Assembly (NCBI RefSeq): GCF_000203815.1
Contig: NW_004457735.1
Span: 2,294,001-2,358,000, forward strand
Source: Cavenderia fasciculata
Lineage: Eukaryota; Evosea; Eumycetozoa; Acytosteliales; Cavenderiaceae
Length of the DNA stretch: 64,000 nucleotides
Direction of reading: 5' to 3'
A model generated the notes under the pieces. It was not told where the DNA came from, made no database searches, and saw only the letters and a list, made by a program, of their open reading frames with translations. Each line of letters begins with the position of its first letter. The stretch's first letter is position 1. Positions 57,001 through 64,000 of the stretch are shown piece by piece. A program made the translations under genes and the position numbers.

Positions 57001-59110
57001 ATGTTTAACAGACTATTAAAGAGTTCTTGTACTGGTAATACAGCAAAGATATTACTTGCAAGACAATCACAACAACAACTAAAGTTTAGATCATACTCTA
57101 CTAAAGGTGGTGATAAAAATAACAACAATGAAGATATTGTAGAGGCAACTGACAACAACAGCAACGACAATAGTGACAATGTCTTTGATAGTAATATCGA
57201 TGAAAACCAACAAAAGATCAATCAAATATTAAAGGATCTCGATCAACGTGAAAGTAAAATAGAATTGGATGCTGCTGCTGCTGCTGCTGCTACCTCTGAA
57301 GAGATACCACCTGATCAAACTATCATAGATGAACCAATTACAACCACAACGACCACAACGACTACAACTACAACAACAAATGGTAAAAAGAATTCTAGAT
57401 TAAACTCTGATGAAGGAAATGTATCGTCATCATCATCATCATCAAACAATCAAACACAAACACAAAGTAAATCATTTGAAAACATTGTATTCAAGATGAA
57501 GTCACCAGAGGTAAGACCAAGATACTCGATTACTGATGAATTGATGGGTGATGACAAGTTGACACCCAAGGAGATTGTCAGCGAGTTGGACAAGTATATC
57601 ATTGGACAAGCCGAGGCAAAGCGAGCCGTATCGATTGCATTGCGTAATAGATGGCGTAGAAAACGTCTTGATGCATCGATCAAGCAAGACGTCTTTCCAA
57701 AGAATATTTTGATGATTGGTCCAACCGGTGTTGGCAAGACAGAGATTGCTAGAAGACTGGCCAACATTGTCAATGCCCCATTCATCAAGGTCGAGGCTAC
57801 AAAATACACAGAGGTTGGTTTCCATGGCCCAGATGTCGACTCTATCATTAGAGATCTCATCGAAGTGTCAATACACAACATCAAACAAAAGATTGCAAAC
57901 CTTCACAAGGAAACTATCGACATGGAAATTGAAAAGGAAATTATCTCTTCTCTTGTTGGTCCTGATTTTTTAAATAGATCCTATGAAGATTTAGTAAAGT
58001 AAGTAAATGAAAAAGAAAAGATTAAAAAGAATGAGAAATTGGATATTAATCTATTTATTTATTTTATTTATTTTATAGACTTTATAGAGAAAAGGCATTA
58101 GAAAATATTCAAATTGAATTGGATGTACCATCTTCAACTGATACAAAGTTACAATTGGATGATGAGAACTTAATTCCATTTGCAGTATCAAAATTATTTA
58201 ATGTTCAAGTTGATAAATCAAATCAAATTAAAAAGAGAATAGTAACTGTATCAGAAGCAAGAACTATTTTAGAAAAAATGTAACATTACATACAAACATA
58301 CATTAATATATTAAATATACATAATATTAATATCTCTTTTTTTTTTTTATTTTAGACAAAAAGAAAAACTAATTGTTCAACAAGATGTTACAAAATTGGC
58401 AATTCAATCAGCTGAACAAAATGGAATTGTTTTCCTTGATGAAATCGATAAGATTTGTACACCAAAGGAAAATACGCATAGAGGAGGTGATGCCAGTACC
58501 GATGGTGTCCAAAGAGATCTTTTGCCAATCATTGAAGGTTGTAATGTAAATACAAAGTATGGTATGATTGATACCTCTAGAATTCTTTTCATTGCCTCTG
58601 GTGCTTTCCATTCAAGCAAACCTTCAGATTTAATTAGTGGTAAGTGAGAGAAAACAAACAAAACAAAATAATATTATTATATGTTTGTAAATATATACTT
58701 AAGATTTTATCTTTATTTTTCTTTTCATTTCTATTCTAGAATTACAAGGTCGTTTACCAATTAGAGTAGAATTAAAACCATTGGATCAAAATGATTTTTA
58801 CCGTATTTTGACTGAACCAAAGAATAACCAAATCGAACAACAAAAGGCATTATTACAAACAGAAGACATTACTCTAGAGTTTACAATCGATTCACTCAGG
58901 GAGGTTTCAAGAATAGCATTTGATGCAAATGCACAAGTACAGAATATTGGTGCCAGAAGACTGCATGGTATCATTGAAAAGATTGTCGAAGAGTACAGTT
59001 TCAATTGCGATGATCACAAGGGCAAGACTGTTACCATCACTGAAGACAGTGTCAAGAAACATCTCAGTCAATTATTATTCAAGACTGATTTGTCTAAATA
59101 TATCATCTAA
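57001..59110 (+). CDS. hslU: Mitochondrial HslU (ClpY) ATPase of the HslVU protease
   Basis: Exons 57001-57998, 58079-58279, 58356-58639 and 58740-59110 give 617 aa. Basic N-terminus without acids ([20 protein letters not shown]) suits a mitochondrial presequence; a low-complexity Asp/Asn/Thr/Ala linker follows. The HslU core starts at ~180 ([23 protein letters not shown]), Walker [10 protein letters not shown] (~240), the pore-loop region [16 protein letters not shown] (GYVG-type), Walker B VFLDEIDK (~424), sensor [12 protein letters not shown], and arginine finger region IGARRLH. The C-terminus LSKYII is the tail that docks HslU into HslV. HslVU in eukaryotes occurs in some protist mitochondria. 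No HslV is in this window. Confidence 0.95.
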
Positions 59111-59510
59111 ACCCCCCTCTTCTTTGACAAATATAATCAATAAATCATTCGATATGATAATGATCCTTTATCTAAATTACCATATATATATTTTGGAGAC
59201 CAACCAATCCTACAATGAAAAAAATGCCCAAATGATTTTACATCGCGGAAGGACGACCCATTTTCTTTTAAAAAAAAACATATTCTCATAATTATCATTC
59301 AATCGCCAACTCCCTTTTTTGATCAAACAAAAGCCATAACCCTCATCACAACACGAACAATAATTGTTGTTTCACACACTCACACAATTTATTATTATCA
59401 TTATTTATTTATATCTTTAGTTTTTTGATTAAACTGTTAGATTAATTATTTTATAAAGATAAAGATAGAGTTGGTTTGTATTTAAAAGTAGTAATATAGA
59501 GAATCTCTCA
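59111..59510. other. Intergenic, no gene
   Basis: AT-rich; a short less-AT stretch at 59205-59260 has no meaningful frame. CACACACTC runs near 59375 precede the RhoGEF leader. Confidence 0.45.
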
Positions 59511-61577
59511 ATGGATATCAGTAATATACAAAACCTTGTAGTAAAGAATAAAGAGACAACATTAGTGATAACGATTTCGTGTTTTATGGCTGGTTATACA
59601 AGCACTGTAATCTATTCGGTTTTATTCCTTTTATCGGTAGTTGCCTATGTCTCTTTGACAAATCGAGGTAACAGTAACGATGTTGATCAACAACAAGAAG
59701 GAGAACAAAAGAAAAAGAACCCAATTGTAGTAAAAAAGTCAACAAGTGCAGTCACTGTTGAAAAGAAGATTGCATCACCAGTTAAAGTTCTTCCTCAAAC
59801 TCCTCCACCAAAACAACAACAACAACAAGTCAACTCAGCACCTTCAACACCTACTCCACCACCACCTATTCCACCAAGACCAAAGAATGAATCATCATCA
59901 TCATCGACATCATCGACACCCAATGGAACACCAACCAAACAAAATGTAGTTGGTGGACAATTATCTAATAGTTTTGGATCGCCTGCCTCTTCACCATCAG
60001 TCAATCCATCACCACTTGCTAGAAAGAATACAACCCAATCTGATTTATCTTACACTCCACCATCATCACCGTCGCCATCATCGTCTGTTGGTTATGGTAG
60101 TAAATCAGCTCCATCATCACCTGCAACTGGAACAACAGGATATGGATCTCCATCTGGATCATCATCATCAGCATCAAACACTCCAACTTTAAAAAAGATT
60201 TCTATAAACAAGGATAACAACATTGACACTACTTCTAATAATAAGGAAAATGATAAAAAGGATAAAAAGGTTGGAATGTCAACATTGAGAGGATTGATTG
60301 GAGGTGTAGTTGGAAAAAAGACATCATCATCGACTCCATCGAGTCCATCACTTACACCAGAGGAAAAGGAAAAGAATGATACAAAACGTAAACAAATTTC
60401 AGAGGAAATTCTTTCAACCGAGAGAGCCTATGTTGGGAAACTAAAGATCATCTCTGAAGTATTCTACATTCCATTGAAAACTGCTGCCACTGCCAACCCT
60501 CATCCACCACTCTCACTCGATCAAGTTCATACCGTTTTTTCTGAAATCCTTACCATTTACAATTACAACTCCCATTTCCTAACAGCTCTAGAAGATAAAA
60601 TGAAATCTTCTTCAAATTTATTAATTGGTGATACATTTATTGAAATTGTAAGAGATAAGAGAGAGAAGAGAAAACAACAACAAACAAACAAAAAATATTA
60701 ATTTTTTCATTTATTTTTATAACTTTTTTTAGACTGCATACCTTAAAACTTATACTGTATATATTAATAATTATTCAAAGGCTGTTGCAACTTTGGAAAA
60801 GTAAATATTAATAATATAAATAATATAATAATTATTATTATTTAAAGTTTGGTTTATTAATTTTTTGTTTATTTTTTCTTTTTTTGTAGAGCAAGAAAGA
60901 ATCAAAACTTTGATTTATTATTACAAAAGTTTACACATGAAACACCTGCATGTGATGGATTAGATTTAACGTCGTTGTTGATTATGCCAGTACAAAGAAT
61001 TCCAAGATATATTTTATTGTTGCAAGAATTGCTAAAAGTGACAGACAAGAAGGAAAAAGAATACGCATCTCTCAACACTGCATTGACCAAGATGAAAGAG
61101 TTGGCAAGTGATATGAACGAAAATAGAAGACAAGCCGAATTATTAAACAGCATGTACGATTTACAAAATAGACTCGATGGTTTCAAGGGCGATTTTATCG
61201 TTCCAGCCAGAAAGTTGTTGATGGAAGGAGATTTTCAAGAAAAGGTATTTAGTACCACCTCCAACTCTGCCGTTACCACCTCTTCTCGTCGTTATATTCT
61301 ATGCTCTGACATTTTACTTAGAACCAAGGTAAAAGGAAAGAAACTCATTGTCAAAGAGGTTGTCGATGTGTCTGGTATTCAATTCAAGGATCTTGCCGGA
61401 GAACCACTCGCCATCCACCCTCAAGATTCAAATGAAATATATGCCCTCAAAGCAATCTCTCCCGATGAATCATCAAACAACCTTGAAGATAAATGGAAAG
61501 AAGCAATCATTCATCAACAAAAAGTACTAAAAGATAATGAACATCAAAGAAGACAATCAATTGGTAAAACCAATTAA
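59511..61577 (+). CDS. RhoGEF (DH-PH) with N-terminal membrane segments
   Basis: Exons 59511-60647, 60733-60800 and 60890-61577 give 630 aa. Two hydrophobic stretches at ~18-52 (VITISCFMAGY; VIYSVLFLLSVVAYVSL) would anchor it. A long Ser/Pro-rich linker includes SH3-binding-like Pro runs (PTPPPPIPPRPK). The DH domain spans ~290-490 (ISEEILSTERAYVGKL, FTHETPACDGLDLTSLLIMPVQRIPRYILLLQELLK; the last is conserved region 3), and a PH domain follows ~500-610 (RRYILCSDILLRTK). DH-PH proteins load Rho/Rac GTPases with GTP in actin control. A membrane-anchored RhoGEF is unusual. Confidence 0.9.
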
Positions 61578-61762
61578 ACCCACAAAATCTATATATATAG
61601 GACTAGTATTTATCTTTTTTGATATGTTATGTTGTATTATTAATAAATAATTAATTATTTAAAAAACTCTGATGATAACTTGATTTCATTCAATTTATTA
61701 TATTAACTATTATTATTATTATATTTACAATTTGGTTGGGATATCCCCATTCTATTCTATCT

Positions 61763-62611
61763 CTATTCTAATAAACTCCATAAATGATTAACATTTTCAA
61801 AATGAGAATTTGAATCATAATCGAGTTGGAAATGAACCATTTTCTCTTTATCTGGTTTTGAAATGATTCCACTTATTATATTTGAATTATTATTATTATT
61901 ATTATTATTATTGTTACTATTATCTTTCATTTCAATATCATCATCTTTTTGACTATCATCATTTGATTCTTTTCCAGTACTATTTGAAATATTCCATTTA
62001 ATCAAACTTATACATAAATAAAGTGTAAATAATTCCCTAAATTTTAATTAATTAATTAAATTGATTAATAAAATAAATCATTTCTACCAAACAAATGTGT
62101 GTATATGGTTTAAAATTTACCTTTTATAAGGTATTAATTGATTCTTTTGTTTCTCTAATTGTATCTCTTTTTCACGTAGTTGTTGTATATCTTGTTTTGT
62201 TAATGCCAATGATTTTTTCATTTCTCTATATAATCAATCAATCAATCAATCAATATAATGTTAGTATATATATTTTATAAAGTACTTTATAATCTAGGAA
62301 ACAAACATTATATCATGCTCCAATTTATCGATATTAATTTGAATTGATCTTTTTTGTTCTTGATAGTGATTCAATTTTTTAGTATGTACTTCATCAGAGT
62401 CTTCTCGTTTCATCTCTTTTTCAAAGCCTATTAATCGCTGTGTCATATCTTTGACTACTATATCCAACTGACTTTGTTGTGCATTGAACAAAGCTGTAAT
62501 GTCATTGTGCATTGATTGTGCAGTCGTTACATTTGGAATCTCTAAATTGTTTAGAAATGATGTCTTTACTTCATCAACAACTAATAATAAATCTTCTGTA
62601 TCTACTTCCAT
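61763..62611 (-). CDS. spc24: Kinetochore protein Spc24
   Basis: Exons 62611-62307, 62225-62121 and 62036-61763 give 227 aa. The N-terminal two thirds are coiled coil (EKEMKREDSDEVHTKKLNHY, KQDIQQLREKEIQLEKQ). The globular end reads LYLCISLIKWNIS, an Asn/Asp-rich insertion, IISGIISKPDKEKMVHFQLD, and NVNHLWSLLE, the Spc24 pattern (beta strand with IxW, GxI, and a final LW). Spc24 is one of four Ndc80-complex subunits that hold microtubules at kinetochores. The first Met chosen is MEVDTEDLLL; in-frame upstream sequence lacks an ATG. A TTTAG-preceded stretch suggests a 5' UTR intron. Donor 1 is GTTTGT. The 3' end of the RCC1 gene lies ~150 bases upstream. Confidence 0.83.
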
Positions 62612-62758
62612 ATTGAAATTGTATCTATCTATATCGATATCTTTCAAAAGTATGAGATGTTTAATGATACAACACTAAACGAATGAATGAAAGATACAAA
62701 AGTTAATTAAAAAAAAAAGGAGGGAAATTTTTTGAATTTCACAACCAAGGTTATTTAT

Positions 62759-63975
62759 TTATTTAGTAATTGCCATTACCATTGACATTGAAGTTGATAA
62801 ATCAATGATTTCACCACTATTACTATTATTTAAAATTGATTTAATATTTGGTAATAAAACTGGATGATCAAATGAACATCTCTTTTCATGTGTTAATTGA
62901 TAATCAAAATTTGATCCCCAACCATAGAATTCATCACCGTCATATGCAATTACGTATTTATGTTTTGCCCAAAATCTCTTGATTCCTTTAACCTCTTTAA
63001 TATGATTAAATATACCATTTTTATATTCTTTTCCAACTCCAAGCTAAAATAATAATAAATTAATTATTATCATTCATTTGACTCTATATTTTTTATTCCT
63101 TTTACTTACTTGACCTTGATCATTTGAACCAAATGAATACATTGTACCTGAACTAGTTAGAATATAATTTGAGAAACTTGCACATTGAATTTGAATGATG
63201 GTTGCATTGGATGCTAGATCGTCTGGTGTGTAAAATAGATTCTTGTCAAGTTCCATTATTCTACTATAACTTCCTTTAGAGACCATTCCTTCTTCGATTG
63301 GATGACATTGAGATTCTTGATTTCTACCCCATACAAACAATCTATTGTCACGGGACAATGCCATCGAATGAGAAAAGCCACAACTAATATCGATAATGGG
63401 TGATTGACTTAGAAGAGGATTATCGATTCGAGTAGGAACACGTTCATTGAATTCATTGTCATGTCCCAACTCGTTGAATACCGATGATCCAAATGAATAG
63501 ACGTCTCCACTGTCAGTAAGAGCCAATGTAAAGGTTGATCCACACTCTATCTTGATTGTACCAATCTCTTTCAACATTGTATTGTTGTATGGTTCAAATT
63601 GAAGACGACGGTAGACCGGCGATCCAATCTGTCCACTATTGCCAATACCCCAAAGAAATGTAGTTCCATCGTCAAAGATACATGCATTGTGGTAGGTTCC
63701 CGATGACAGATGGCGAATCTTTCTCCCCTTTACCGTATCATCGCGACTAAATGCATCACATTTCAATCTTTCAATCTCTTCCAACACTGGTTGTTTACCA
63801 TTGCCAACGATCAATTGTGCCGATCCATTATCTCCAACACCATAAAACTCTATTGGTTCCGATCTTGCAAACAATGAATAGGTAGTACCACAACTAACCC
63901 GATCAACATTACAATTGTCTAATTTCTCTATTCTCTTTGGTTGAATGATTTGTGTTGTATCTATTCCATGACCAA
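62759..63975 (-). CDS. RCC1-repeat protein, 3' part
   Basis: Two exons are visible (63975-63110 and 63043-62759), ~383 residues; a 5' exon lies beyond the right edge (acceptor TATTTAG before 63975). At least six RCC1 blades are seen: SCGTTYSLFARSEPIEFYG, GTYHNACIFDDGTTFLWGIGN, ECGSTFTLALTDSGDVYSFGS, SCGFSHSMALSRDNRLFVWGR, QCASFSNYILTSSGTMYSFGSN, HKYVIAYDGDEFYGWGSN. Blade propellers of this type act as GTPase exchange factors or protein platforms (RCC1, UVR8, HERC). Without the N-terminus no orthologue can be named. Confidence 0.9.
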
Positions 63976-64000
63976 CTAAATAGTAGAAATGATTAAAGAA

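Noticed and set aside
1-64000. CRISPR arrays, integrated viruses, LTR elements
   Set aside because: No regular spacer-repeat array, no capsid, integrase or LTR-like direct repeat pair was seen; the simple repeats are satellites.

Overview
The window comes from a dictyostelid social amoeba. The evidence is AT-rich intergenic DNA full of AAT, CAA and poly-T tracts, short AT-rich introns, runs of Asn, Gln, Ser and Thr inside proteins, and typical dictyostelid families (Piezo, COP1-like ligase, CHFR, DIF-type O-methyltransferase, Pmp-repeat surface protein, tandem ankyrin genes). I cannot name the species from sequence alone.

The left part (1-15.5 kb) is accessory and decaying. It holds a four-helix membrane protein and then two copies, about 8 kb apart, of a ~1.8 kb cassette: promoter, membrane anchor, PAS-like domain and GGDEF diguanylate cyclase. 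A scrambled remnant of a third copy lies between them. The two copies are broken at different places, so each keeps what the other has lost. Around them are a low-complexity secreted protein whose frame breaks near its C-terminus, an ankyrin gene with one repeat per exon and a one-base break, a dead RapGAP gene, a Thr tRNA whose 3' half is copied in inverted orientation, a second decayed tRNA copy, a possible LINE tail, and several satellites and hairpins.

The part from 15.9 to 64 kb is gene-dense and well kept. In order it encodes: UBE2S-type E2 (-); phosphatidylinositol transfer protein with a GC-AG intron (+); a Cys-rich protein whose tail lies in the -1 frame (+); a small-molecule O-methyltransferase (+); ZFAND1-like (-); a calponin-homology/zinc-ribbon protein (+); Piezo, 8 exons and about 2525 aa (+); D-serine dehydratase (+); CHFR (+); a UBXN4-like p97 adaptor (-); FKBP-TPR (-); an acid-lipase family protein (-); an unrecognised intact protein (-); a COP1-like E3 ligase (-); a rhodanese-like/methyltransferase fusion (+); eIF3m (-); a beta-helix surface protein (+); an SLC35F transporter (+); a mitochondrial SDR (-); RanBP1 (+); mitochondrial HslU (+); a membrane-anchored RhoGEF (+); Spc24 (-); and the 3' part of an RCC1-repeat gene (-). 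Exon joins were worked out by hand. Reading phase closes across every intron in these genes, which gives good confidence in the models.

Several genes share a ubiquitin/p97/cell-cycle theme (UBE2S, ZFAND1, CHFR, UBXN4-like, COP1-like, Spc24, RanBP1), but they are scattered on both strands and I see no operon-like logic. The strongest candidate for something new is the duplicated TM-PAS-GGDEF cassette with complementary lesions.
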